64,000 bases of DNA from contig CAKQGN010000001.1 of NCBI GenBank assembly GCA_934233745.1, positions 248,001-312,000 of the forward strand, read 5' to 3'. The notes beneath the pieces were generated by a model that worked only from the letters and a program-made list of their open reading frames with translations, was not told the origin of the DNA and did not search any database. How positions within the stretch are numbered: position 1 is the first letter of the stretch; each line of letters starts with the position of its first letter. Both the position numbers and the translations under genes were made by a program. Below are positions 17,230 to 25,013 of the stretch, one piece after another. This DNA comes from an uncultured Clostridia bacterium (GTDB taxonomy: Bacteria > Bacillota > Clostridia > Christensenellales > CAG-917).

Positions 17230-18381
17230 ATGAAAAAACATTTGTTGAAAATCGCAAGTTTGATATTTGTGCTGGCACTGGTGTTGGCAACGTTTGCGGC
17301 ATGTTCGGCATCGGGCGGCGCAGGCGGCGTGGTGGACGCGCTCAACGTCGAGTGCAAAGAGGGTGCAAAGGTCAAGAACTTCATATACGTTATCGGTGAC
17401 GGGATGGGGCTTGAACACATTGCGGCAGGCGCGATGACAAGCGGCGAGGCTTGCACATTCGGGGACTGGAAGAGAGCGTCCGTCAACACGGATTCGCTCA
17501 CGAGCATCAAGTTCAGAGCGACGAAAACAACCGACTCTGCGGCGGCAGGCACTGCGCTTGCAACGGGAGTTCTGACCAAAAACGGGCGCATAGGCAAGGA
17601 CAAGGACGGCAGGGATACCGTAACCATTCTTGACGTTGCCAAAAGCAAAGGCAAAGCCACGGGTATCGTGACGTCGGACAAATTGAGCGGAGCAACGCCT
17701 GCATCGTTCAGCGCGCACGCAATGAGCCGCAAGGACACCGACGATATCATTGCAAGCCAAATCAAGTCGGGCGTGGATTTGTTGTGCGGAGCGTCAAGCG
17801 ACTCTTACGCAAAGAAACAGGGCAGTATCGAGCAAGAGGGATATGCGTTTTGCAGCGATTTTGGGAGCAGACAAGCCGTGCTTGACGCACAAAAGGCGTA
17901 CTGTCTGTTCGATATGGGCGGCAACGGCGGCACGGTGTCTTTGAAAGACGCAAGCAAGTTTGCAATCGACTTTTTAGCAAAGGACGAGGACGGTTTTGTG
18001 CTGATGATCGAGCAGGCGCACGTTGACAAATATTCGCACAAAAACGACTTCGGCAATATGGTCAAAGCAATGAAGGCACTCAACGATACCATTGCTATGA
18101 TTCTTGATTGGATAGGGGATAGAAACGACACCGCAATCATCGTCACCGCCGACCACGAAACGGGCGGATTGAGCGTGAGCAAGCAAAACAATCTTCCAAA
18201 CAAGTACGACTCTGCAAGCGGCACGGTCTACTATGCGTGGGAAAAGAAATCGCACTCCGATTCGGACGTCGGAGCGTTCTTCTTCGGCATCGACTTCAAA
18301 GTGGCGGATTATTCCTATTTCAACTCGGAATTTTTGCTTAAAAACTGCGATATTCCCAAAATCATAAAAGCACATATTTAA
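17230..18381 (+). CDS. alkaline phosphatase, lipoprotein form
   Basis: A 383-residue enzyme that hydrolyses phosphomonoesters outside the cell. The N-terminus is a lipoprotein signal with lipobox TFAAC. Metal and catalytic motifs: IYVIGDGMG (metal Asp) near residue 53, DSAAAGTALATG with the nucleophile Ser near 100, ATPASFSAH, MIEQAHVDKYSHKNDF (metal ligands) near 258, and VTADHETGG near 302. It is shorter than E. coli PhoA (471). The start has AAGGCGGTGA upstream. No Pho box was identified. It belongs to the same superfamily as sulfatases but lacks the C/S-x-P-x-R formylglycine motif. Confidence 0.94.
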   Translation: MKKHLLKIASLIFVLALVLATFAACSASGGAGGVVDALNVECKEGAKVKNFIYVIGDGMGLEHIAAGAMTSGEACTFGDWKRASVNTDSLTSIKFRATKTTDSAAAGTALATGVLTKNGRIGKDKDGRDTVTILDVAKSKGKATGIVTSDKLSGATPASFSAHAMSRKDTDDIIASQIKSGVDLLCGASSDSYAKKQGSIEQEGYAFCSDFGSRQAVLDAQKAYCLFDMGGNGGTVSLKDASKFAIDFLAKDEDGFVLMIEQAHVDKYSHKNDFGNMVKAMKALNDTIAMILDWIGDRNDTAIIVTADHETGGLSVSKQNNLPNKYDSASGTVYYAWEKKSHSDSDVGAFFFGIDFKVADYSYFNSEFLLKNCDIPKIIKAHI

Positions 18382-18448
18382 GTTTAAAAAAAAGAGGAAA
18401 ACGATAAAAACCGTATTTGAAAAGAAAAATCAAGACGTATGACAATCA

Positions 18449-18477
18449 AAAAGCGGCGGAAAATCCGTCGCTTTTTC
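18449..18477. terminator. bidirectional terminator between converging genes
   Basis: AAAAAGCGGCGGA-aaa-TCCGTCGCTTTTT serves both the phosphatase and the exchanger genes. Confidence 0.85.
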
Positions 18478-18506
18478 GATTGCGTTTTAGGCTTTTGGCT
18501 CTTGAA

Positions 18507-19628
18507 TCAGAAAATCTTGATTGCGCCTGTCGTGTTGAGGATAAGAAGCACAACGTATGTCACATAGCCTGCAAGCAACAGCACTCCTTGCCAACGTTTG
18601 AATTTGCCCATAACAAGAGGTGGAATGAGCGCAAATCCTGCCACGGCAAGGCAGAAGGGAAAATCGATTGTGAGCGATTGAGGGTCTACAGGCAGGGGAT
18701 TGCCGGTTTTGCCCATTGTGATGAATGTGCAAATTGGAAGAATCAAGGACAGGTCGATGATGTTTGCTCCGATGATATTGCCGACGGACAAGTCGGATTT
18801 CTTTTTTACAATGGCAGTGATTGCGGTGACAAGTTCGGGCAAAGAAGTCCCGACCGCAAGTATAGTGACGCCGATTATGCCTTCGGGGACTTTGAGCGCA
18901 CGGGCAAGCTCCGCACCGTTGTCGCACATAAGTTGCGCGCCGACAAAAATCGTTGCCGCACCGAGAACAAACAGAACAACGTTTTTTGCGATGTCCTTTT
19001 TCTCGATGACCATGCCCGTTTTTTTGAGGACTATTTTTTTGCTTTCCTGCTTTTGGAAGTATGAAAACAAAATACCCTCGCCCTTTGTTTTGTTTTCATC
19101 TATGCTTTCAAAGCCTTTGTCGTTGATTAGAGTTTGGGAATGTTTTTTTGCGCTTATGACGTTTTCGATAAGGAACAGCACAAACATTGCAAGTATGATG
19201 ATTGCGTTCCACCAATTAAATTCGCCGCGTGCGCTGAGTCCCCACAGAAGAGCGATTGTGCCAAGCAAAATCGCAACCTTAAAAACGTAGTCTTTGCGTT
19301 TGAAAGCAGGGGCGGTGAACACAAGCGAGATTGCCATGATAAGAGCAATATTGCAGTTGACCGAGCCGACTGCGTTGCCGATTGCCATAGACGCCTGACC
19401 TTGCGCCGCAGATATGCTCGAAACCAAAATTTCGGGTATCGTCGTTGCGACGCTGACGATTGTCGCGCCGATGATAAAAGTCGGGATGCCGGACACCTCG
19501 GCAATCCAACTTGCCGCGTCCACAAACCAATCCCCGCCTTTGACGACAAAGATGATGCCGAGCGCAAGCAGGATGATATATGCCGCCATGCCGTTGCCTT
19601 CCATCATGGATAGTGTTGAAACAATCAT
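18507..19628 (-). CDS. Na+/Ca2+ exchanger family protein (CaxA/YrbG-like)
   Basis: A 373-residue membrane antiporter with ten hydrophobic segments and the two inverted alpha-repeats that form the ion site: GNAVGSVNCNIALI near residue 85 and GNIIGANIIDLSLIL near 285, each preceded by a (T/S)-IPE or SLPE block (TTIPEILVS, TSLPELVTA). A polar cytoplasmic loop of about 60 residues separates the halves. Family members exchange Ca2+ for Na+ or H+. The start has GGGAG at suitable distance. Monocistronic and convergent with the phosphatase gene. Confidence 0.93.
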   Translation of the reverse strand: MIVSTLSMMEGNGMAAYIILLALGIIFVVKGGDWFVDAASWIAEVSGIPTFIIGATIVSVATTIPEILVSSISAAQGQASMAIGNAVGSVNCNIALIMAISLVFTAPAFKRKDYVFKVAILLGTIALLWGLSARGEFNWWNAIIILAMFVLFLIENVISAKKHSQTLINDKGFESIDENKTKGEGILFSYFQKQESKKIVLKKTGMVIEKKDIAKNVVLFVLGAATIFVGAQLMCDNGAELARALKVPEGIIGVTILAVGTSLPELVTAITAIVKKKSDLSVGNIIGANIIDLSLILPICTFITMGKTGNPLPVDPQSLTIDFPFCLAVAGFALIPPLVMGKFKRWQGVLLLAGYVTYVVLLILNTTGAIKIF

Positions 19629-19779
19629 AATTCCGCTCCCTTGCGCGTTTTACGCACCGCTATAAAGTAGCACTTTGCTCTCAAAAAGTCAAGAGCGACA
19701 ATGCAATGCAACGAGCTTTTTTCCTCGTCAAAATAACTTTGGGTTTGTTATCTTGCAAAACACGATATGTGCCGACATT

Positions 19780-19809
19780 AAAACAGCCGCTCGGCGAGCG
19801 GCTGTTTTG
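19780..19809. terminator. mscL terminator
   Basis: AAACAGCCGCTC-ggc-GAGCGGCTGTTTT, immediately downstream of the mscL stop and usable in both directions. Confidence 0.85.
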
Positions 19810-19821
19810 GGTAAACTCAAA

Positions 19822-20490
19822 TTATTTGTTTTTTGTTTCGTCGAGAAGAGCGGTTGCCTTGTCAACTTGTTGTGCTTTGAGAAGGTCGCGGATTTCGCGG
19901 AGCAAATCGTCCGTCGTTTCGGGCTTGTTTTGAGCAGCTTTTGCCGCTTCTTCTTCCGCCGCTTTTGCGGCTTGCTCGTCACGAGCCGCTTTGATTGCTC
20001 TCAGTTCTTTCTTTGTCGCAAATCTGCCTTTGATTGTGGCTTTCTCTTCGGGTGTGAGCGATTCGAGGAATTTGGTGTCGCGTTTAAGTCCCGTAAATCC
20101 GCCGCGAACCATGTTTATGAGTTTGACCATTGCAAACAACACAAGCGCGGTGATAAGGAAGTTTATGATTGCCATTATAAACGCGCCCCAGTCGATGTAC
20201 ACGGACTTGGACATGTCCGTCACAAACGCGATGCCTTGTTTTGCGCATTCCGCTGCCGTAAGACCATCGGCATTTTTTGCAACGAGCATTGTGATAAGGC
20301 CTTGCAAATCACCCATCGGGATTGCGTTGATGAGAGGCTTGAATATGCTGTTGACAAGAGCGGTTACGATTGCGGTGAATGCTGCACCTATAATCATACC
20401 AACTGCAAGATCGACAACGTTGCCTTTTGTTATGAACGCTTTGAATTCTTTGAGAAGCTTGAATTCGGGCTTCTTGAAATCTTTTTTCAT
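19822..20490 (-). CDS. mscL: large-conductance mechanosensitive channel with long C-terminus
   Basis: A 222-residue channel that opens under membrane tension to release solutes during osmotic downshock. The N-terminus FKAFITKGNVVDLAVGMIIG is the signature TM1 region; the second helix is WGAFIMAIINFLITALVLFAMVKLI. Usual MscL is 130-150 residues. Here the periplasmic loop is longer and about 85 residues follow TM2, highly charged and Ala/Glu/Lys-rich (QAAKAAEEEAAKAAQNKPE), probably a coiled-coil. The start at 20490 is set by AGGAGA at 20502-20507. A promoter lies at 20525-20553. Confidence 0.94.
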   Translation of the reverse strand: MKKDFKKPEFKLLKEFKAFITKGNVVDLAVGMIIGAAFTAIVTALVNSIFKPLINAIPMGDLQGLITMLVAKNADGLTAAECAKQGIAFVTDMSKSVYIDWGAFIMAIINFLITALVLFAMVKLINMVRGGFTGLKRDTKFLESLTPEEKATIKGRFATKKELRAIKAARDEQAAKAAEEEAAKAAQNKPETTDDLLREIRDLLKAQQVDKATALLDETKNK

Positions 20491-20524
20491 AAAAGTTATC
20501 TCTCCTATCGTTGATGCAAAAAAC

Positions 20525-20553
20525 AATATAGTACTTTTGGTATTTTAAGTCAA
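20525..20553 (-). promoter_or_regulatory. mscL promoter
   Basis: Minus strand TTGACT, 17 bp, TATATT. Confidence 0.6.
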
Positions 20554-20616
20554 GAAAATGACAAATTTGACGAGTTTTTTCCATGTTGACGAATTTTCCG
20601 ATATTGTGCAAAACAA

Positions 20617-20645
20617 TTGACTAAATCTCCGCCTAGGCATACAAT
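20617..20645 (+). promoter_or_regulatory. promoter of the TPP-controlled thiT transcript
   Basis: TTGACT, 17 bp, TACAAT, ending just before the aptamer. Confidence 0.7.
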
Positions 20646-20647
20646 AG

Positions 20648-20723
20648 GTGTCGCTAGGGGTGCTGTAAAGCTGAGATGATACCCTCAAACTTGTGAGTTA
20701 ATCCTCGCGTAAGGAAGCAAAAA
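20648..20723 (+). promoter_or_regulatory. TPP riboswitch (THI box)
   Basis: The conserved TPP aptamer blocks are present: AGGGGTGCT, AGCTGAGATGATACCC, then the second arm ending TCCTCGCGTAAGGAAGC. P1 closes as GCT/AGC. The aptamer senses thiamine pyrophosphate and reduces downstream expression when it is abundant. Confidence 0.93.
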
Positions 20724-20760
20724 CAACGAAAGTTTCGATATTGCCTTTTCTTTTCAAGTT

Positions 20761-20789
20761 CTCCTAAGCACAGGTTAGGAGATTTTTTT
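20761..20789 (+). terminator. TPP-riboswitch terminator that also hides the thiT ribosome binding site
   Basis: CTCCTAA / TTAGGAG with a 7-nt loop and a run of seven T ends one base before the ATG at 20790. The 3' arm contains AGGAG, the only ribosome binding site of the gene, so the hairpin can block both transcription and translation. Confidence 0.85.
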
Positions 20790-22007
20790 ATGGACATCAA
20801 AACTCTTGCGGAAAAGTTGCAGTACGTTGCGCTTTATACGGCGATTGCAATTATTGCAAGCTGCATTGTGGTCGGTTTGCTCGTGTGGTTTTTCAAGCGT
20901 GAAAAATTCAACGATTTCAAAAAGTACGCAATCGGCATCGTCACGGGATTTGCCGCGACAATGCTTGTGGTATTCTCATACGTTATGTTCCAACGCAACA
21001 TAAACAAAATGCAAGCGATGCTTTTCTATCCCATTCTTGCAATGCTCATCGTGGTGGTTGCAGGCGGCATAGCAGTGCTTATCAGCTCGCTTTTCAGCAA
21101 TAAAGCCGCAAAAATCAGCTTGATAGTCACAGGCGTATTGTTGCTGGCAAGTTTTATCGCGTTCGTCGTCGTTGTGTGGAAATACTATAACGTCAATTAT
21201 GACAAATTCAAAAAGATGTATCCCGGTATGAGCCTAATCGGTATGGTTGTGTCGGCGGTCGTGATTTTGGCGGTGTTGATCGTTTTGTGGTTTGTAGGCG
21301 ACAAACGCAAGTTGAACGACACTCGCTCGATTGTTTACGGCGCAGTTGCAATGGCTCTGGCGTTCGTGCTTTCGTATGCAAGACTTTTCAAGCTCCCCAA
21401 CGGCGGTTCTATCACCTTTGCAAGCCTTTTGCCGCTTATGATTTACTGCTGTATGTTCGGCACGAGAAGAGGTCTTATCGTTTGCAGTCTTTACGGCGTG
21501 TTGCAAGCGCTTCAAGATCCTTACATCATTCACCCGATGCAATTTTTGCTCGACTATCCTCTCGCATTCGGACTTGTCGGCGTGAGCGGCATCTTTATGG
21601 AAAAGGGCGTATTCAAAGAGAAAAAAATCTTGGCATTCTTGCTCGGCGGCGTAGTTGCGGTGTTGCTCCGCTATATCTGCCACGTTTGTTCGGGTACGTT
21701 TGCATTTGCAGAATACACCGATTTCAAAGCCGCGCTTGCATACAGCTTGGGCTACAATGCAACGTACGTATTTGCGGATATGGCAATATCCCTCGTTGCG
21801 GGCAGTTTCTTGTTTACGTCAAAGTCGTTCACGGCGGCTATGCAACAATCGAGTGACGGCAACAAACTCGCAGCGGCAACTCAAACCGCAGACGGCGCAA
21901 CAGGTGTCGACAACGACGAGGAACTTGACGAGGTTGACAAGCAAATCATCGCAAATCAAGCAAAATCCGAAAATAAGGATAGCAACGACAACCAAGACAA
22001 TCGATAA
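20790..22007 (+). CDS. thiT: thiamine ECF transporter S component ThiT with extra N-terminal membrane domain
   Basis: A 405-residue membrane protein, about twice the length of ThiT. Residues about 170-350 match ThiT, the thiamine-binding subunit of energy-coupling-factor transporters: SYARLFKLPNGGSITFASL, CMFGTRRGLIVCSLYGVLQ and PMQFLLDYPLAFGLVG are characteristic. Residues 1-170 add about five more helices (IIASCIVVGLLVWF, GFAATMLVVFSYVM and others) with no family I recognise. The last 55 residues are acidic and polar. No ECF ATPases or T component lie nearby, so it must use shared modules. Expression is governed by the TPP riboswitch. Confidence 0.9.
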   Translation: MDIKTLAEKLQYVALYTAIAIIASCIVVGLLVWFFKREKFNDFKKYAIGIVTGFAATMLVVFSYVMFQRNINKMQAMLFYPILAMLIVVVAGGIAVLISSLFSNKAAKISLIVTGVLLLASFIAFVVVVWKYYNVNYDKFKKMYPGMSLIGMVVSAVVILAVLIVLWFVGDKRKLNDTRSIVYGAVAMALAFVLSYARLFKLPNGGSITFASLLPLMIYCCMFGTRRGLIVCSLYGVLQALQDPYIIHPMQFLLDYPLAFGLVGVSGIFMEKGVFKEKKILAFLLGGVVAVLLRYICHVCSGTFAFAEYTDFKAALAYSLGYNATYVFADMAISLVAGSFLFTSKSFTAAMQQSSDGNKLAAATQTADGATGVDNDEELDEVDKQIIANQAKSENKDSNDNQDNR

Positions 22008-22025
22008 TTGCAATTTGCAATCGGC

Positions 22026-22062
22026 AAGAAGGGGAGAGGCAAACCGCCCCTCCTTTTTCGTT
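22026..22062 (+). terminator. thiT terminator
   Basis: AAGGGGAGAGGC pairs with GCCCCTCCTTTT with one mismatch, then a T-run. Confidence 0.7.
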
Positions 22063-22116
22063 TCAAATGGGCTTTGAGTTGTGACTTAGAAAATACCGCA
22101 GTTGCGGACACAATTC

Positions 22117-22145
22117 AAAAAGCACGGCATGCCGTGCTTTTTTGT
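22117..22145. terminator. second bidirectional terminator downstream of thiT
   Basis: AAAAAGCACGGC-at-GCCGTGCTTTTTT, a perfect palindrome about 110 bp after the thiT stop. Confidence 0.75.
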
Positions 22146-22224
22146 TAGAAAGGTTTGAAAAACGATGATTTTGTGTTTTCGATAAATATACAAATCAAGG
22201 TTTTGTTTTATTGGGATTTTTTTG

Positions 22225-22265
22225 AAAAAACTCGCATTTTTCAAAAAAATTTTGAAGAATGCGAG
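22225..22265 (-). terminator. thiamine pyrophosphokinase terminator
   Basis: On the minus strand CTCGCATT...AATGCGAG followed by TTTTTT, about 70 bp after the kinase stop. Confidence 0.7.
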
Positions 22266-22332
22266 CAACTTTTGTATGACCTTTGTCAAATATTTTGCGA
22301 AACGTGCAATTTTTTGCGATTTTCGTATTGGT

Positions 22333-22935
22333 TCAGCGTTTTATATAGCGAAAAACGAAAACGCCGCCGCGCTTGACATCGATATGAATTTTGCCACCGA
22401 GGGACACATTGGACAATCCTCTCGAATCGCAGGATTTGAGCAGGAGTTCGTCAAGAGGGTATTCGAGATTTTGAGAGTCGCTCACAAGCGCACTTTCGCC
22501 GTAGGGGATAATGGATATAGTTTCGCCCTTTTGCGTGGCGAGGTCAAATTTGCCCTCGACATAGTGTATATCGAGTCCGTCCTCTTCCGCCTTTGCGTTC
22601 ATACCGAGAGTTGCGGCAAGACGCATAATGGACAGGTTGCAAAGCACGTGGTCCACTCGTCCTCCTGTTATGCCGTAAAACACGATTGAGTCCGCATGCA
22701 AAACCTCTTTTGCATAATACACGGCAAGTTCGCCGTCGCTTGCGTCCTTGTGCGGATTGTGTTCTACAAGGGGAATGTCCGAGCTATCGGGTTTTTCGAG
22801 GGAGTCGAAGTCGCCCAGAATCACGTCGGGTTTGACGGGGCATACGTTGAAACCGCCGTCACAGCATACGACTTTGTCGCCTTTTATTTTGCGTTTTATT
22901 TCGTTTCCGCAGTTTAAGATTATGGATACTTGCAT
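22333..22935 (-). CDS. thiN: thiamine pyrophosphokinase
   Basis: A 200-residue enzyme that converts thiamine and ATP to thiamine pyrophosphate. Family motifs are in order: VVCCDGGFNV near residue 25, the metal-binding GDFDSLEK near 40, HKDASDGELA near 62 (consensus DKDxTD-E), and FYGITGGRVDHVLCN near 88. Convergent with thiT, so uptake and activation of thiamine are adjacent. Its promoter at 22942-22970 places transcription start at or within a base or two of the ATG, and no well-spaced ribosome binding site is present. No TPP riboswitch is seen on this side. Confidence 0.93.
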   Translation of the reverse strand: MQVSIILNCGNEIKRKIKGDKVVCCDGGFNVCPVKPDVILGDFDSLEKPDSSDIPLVEHNPHKDASDGELAVYYAKEVLHADSIVFYGITGGRVDHVLCNLSIMRLAATLGMNAKAEEDGLDIHYVEGKFDLATQKGETISIIPYGESALVSDSQNLEYPLDELLLKSCDSRGLSNVSLGGKIHIDVKRGGVFVFRYIKR

Positions 22936-22941
22936 AAATAC

Positions 22942-22970
22942 AGTGTAGCACTCCTTTGCGAATTTTGCAA
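22942..22970 (-). promoter_or_regulatory. thiN promoter
   Basis: Minus strand TTGCAA, 17 bp, TACACT, with the -10 only six bases from the start codon. Confidence 0.6.
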
Positions 22971-23000
22971 TTTTTGATTTGTTATTTTTGCAAAGTGCTA

Positions 23001-23029
23001 TTGATAAAATGAGTTTTATTGGTTATAAT
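23001..23029 (+). promoter_or_regulatory. promoter of the 23067 hydrolase
   Basis: TTGATA, 17 bp, TATAAT, with GGAGAG in the short leader before ATG 23067. Confidence 0.72.
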
Positions 23030-23066
23030 GTGCTTAATAAACCTTATTTTGTGCGGAGAGTGCAAT

Positions 23067-23993
23067 ATGAAAGAGTTTAAGCTCAAAAGTTTTGACAACA
23101 CCGAGATATATTGTAGGCTTTGGGACGATGTGAAAGATCCCAAAGGCGTCATTCAACTTGTGCACGGCATGAGCGAGTATGCGGGTCGCTACGACGAGTT
23201 TGCACGCTATCTCAATTCAAGAGGTTACATAGTTTTCGGCGACGATCACCGCGCGCACGGTTTGACCGAAACCGATCAAAACCGCGGCAAACACCCCGGC
23301 AACATATTCAAAAAGACTTTGAACGACGAATTGTTTTTCCGTGAATGGCTAAAATCTCAATATGATTTGCCCGTGTTTCTTATGGGACACAGTTACGGCA
23401 GTTTTCTCTCGCAGGCTTTTGCGCAGGAGGGGACGGACGTCAAGGCGATTGCACTCATAGGTTCGGGACATATGCGCAACCTGTTCACTTTTGGCAAAAT
23501 CGCGGTTGCGCCGATATTCCTTGTGGCAAGAAACTGGCGTCCTCGCATTGTCAATTGGGTGAGTGACAATTTTCAAAAATTCAAAGGCGACGAGGGAAAG
23601 CTCCAATGGGCAAACAGCGTCAGAGCAAGACGAGAGGATGTGCTTGCAGATCCGCTTGCGCATCAAAATATGTCCGTCGGTTTTGACTATTATATGATGA
23701 AAGAAACATCGAAACTGTACACCAAAAAAGCGCAGGCAAAGCTCAATCCTGCAACCGCAATCGGTATTTTTTCGGGCGATGCGGACTCTGTCGGACAAAT
23801 GGGCAAGGGCGTCAAAAAACTTGACAAAATGTATAGACAAAACGGAATCAACACCGAACTTCATCTCTATCCGGGCGCAAGACACGAAGTGTTTTACGAT
23901 TGGTGCGGCGAGCAAATGCAAAAGGACGTTGCGGATTTCTTTGACAAGTTCATCATCTATGAGCAGACAAGCATAGACGATTTGTGCAAATAA
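23067..23993 (+). CDS. alpha/beta hydrolase, lysophospholipase/monoacylglycerol-lipase-like
   Basis: A 308-residue soluble hydrolase. It carries the oxyanion motif LVHGMSEYAGRYDEFARYL near residue 30, then GDDHRAHG, the nucleophile elbow GHSYGS near 103, an acid residue around FSGDADSVG near 235, and the terminal His in PGARHEV near 270. This layout matches the serine aminopeptidase S33 / lysophospholipase family that cleaves lipid esters. The start at ATG 23067 has GGAGAG upstream; longer reading is unsupported. No signal peptide, so cytoplasmic. Confidence 0.9.
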   Translation: MKEFKLKSFDNTEIYCRLWDDVKDPKGVIQLVHGMSEYAGRYDEFARYLNSRGYIVFGDDHRAHGLTETDQNRGKHPGNIFKKTLNDELFFREWLKSQYDLPVFLMGHSYGSFLSQAFAQEGTDVKAIALIGSGHMRNLFTFGKIAVAPIFLVARNWRPRIVNWVSDNFQKFKGDEGKLQWANSVRARREDVLADPLAHQNMSVGFDYYMMKETSKLYTKKAQAKLNPATAIGIFSGDADSVGQMGKGVKKLDKMYRQNGINTELHLYPGARHEVFYDWCGEQMQKDVADFFDKFIIYEQTSIDDLCK

Positions 23994-23995
23994 AA

Positions 23996-24029
23996 AACGA
24001 AAGTCCTTCTTGTTCGGAGGACTTTTTTG
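23996..24029 (+). terminator. terminator between hydrolase and peptidase genes
   Basis: AAAGTCCT...AGGACTTTTTT, placed just before the ribosome binding site of the next gene, so it may attenuate rather than separate. Confidence 0.7.
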
Positions 24030-24039
24030 AGGTGTGAAA

Positions 24040-24987
24040 ATGAATGTAACAATACCTTCCGGTTTTAAGATAGGACACTATGAGGACGAGTTTACGGGCG
24101 TAAGCGTAATCCTTGCCGAAAACGGAGCGGTCGGAGGCGTGGATTGCAGAGGAGGCGCACCCGGTACGAGAGAAACCGACCTTCTTCACAACGAAAAGAT
24201 GATGCAAAAAGTCAATGCGGTCGTGCTGTCGGGCGGCTCGGCGTACGGGCTTGCCTCGACCGTCGGCGTTATGGAATATCTCAAACAAAATGGCAAGGGA
24301 TTCAAGTCTATGGGCAAGATCGTGCCTATTGTTTGCGGTGCGGTGCTTTATGATCTCAATCAAAAGGAATATCGCTATCCAACTGCGCAATACGGACTTA
24401 ATGCGTGCAAAAACGCCTCAAAAACCCTCGATTTCGGCAATATCGGCGCAGGACGAGGCGCAACGGTAGGCAAGATCAGAGGCTTGAAAAACGCGTGCAA
24501 GAGCGGTATCGGCGCGGCAACCGTGAAAGTTGCAGGCGTCACGGTTACGGCAGTCGTTGCTGTCAACGCTATGGGCGACGTCGTAGATGAAAACGGCAAA
24601 ATCATTGCAGGAGCAAAGGGTAGAAAAGGCGAGTTTATCGACACTGAAAAGTGCCTTGCAAACGGTGAATTTGCCAAACTTTTGCTCGGAACAAACACCA
24701 CAATCGGTTGCATAATCACCGATGCGAAACTCTCCAAAGTCGAGGCAAATTTGATTGCAAGCATATCCCACAACGGGCTTGCAAGGGCGATACGCCCCGT
24801 GCATACGATGTACGACGGCGACACTATGTTCTGCCTTGCAAGCGGCAGACGCCCCGTTGTCAATCTTGCACCGGTGCAATCGGCAGCAGTCGAGGCAACT
24901 CGCCTTGCAATCGTCAATGCCGTGAGCAAAAGCGCACAATACGAGATTGTATTCGACCAGGACGAAGATTGCGATACGCAACAATAA
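24040..24987 (+). CDS. P1/S58 family peptidase (DmpA-like aminopeptidase)
   Basis: A 315-residue member of the DmpA/BapA family, Ntn-type enzymes that self-cleave into two chains and then release N-terminal amino acids or D-amino acid amides. Visible are GGVDCRGGAPGTRETDLL near residue 37, VVLSGGSAYGL near 68, FGNIGAGRGATVGK near 140, and LLGTNTTIGCIITDA near 225, where the Thr after Asn is the predicted cleavage site and nucleophile. ATG 24040 with GAGG seven bases upstream is preferred to GTG 24034. Natural substrates of the family are poorly known. Confidence 0.9.
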   Translation: MNVTIPSGFKIGHYEDEFTGVSVILAENGAVGGVDCRGGAPGTRETDLLHNEKMMQKVNAVVLSGGSAYGLASTVGVMEYLKQNGKGFKSMGKIVPIVCGAVLYDLNQKEYRYPTAQYGLNACKNASKTLDFGNIGAGRGATVGKIRGLKNACKSGIGAATVKVAGVTVTAVVAVNAMGDVVDENGKIIAGAKGRKGEFIDTEKCLANGEFAKLLLGTNTTIGCIITDAKLSKVEANLIASISHNGLARAIRPVHTMYDGDTMFCLASGRRPVVNLAPVQSAAVEATRLAIVNAVSKSAQYEIVFDQDEDCDTQQ

Positions 24988-25013
24988 GCGAAACAACAAG
25001 GAAAATTGGTTTT

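Noticed and set aside
17230..18381. The alkaline phosphatase as substrate of the sulfatase maturase
   Set aside because: It shares the superfamily fold but has the DSAAAGT nucleophile Ser and lacks the C/S-x-P-x-R formylglycine motif.
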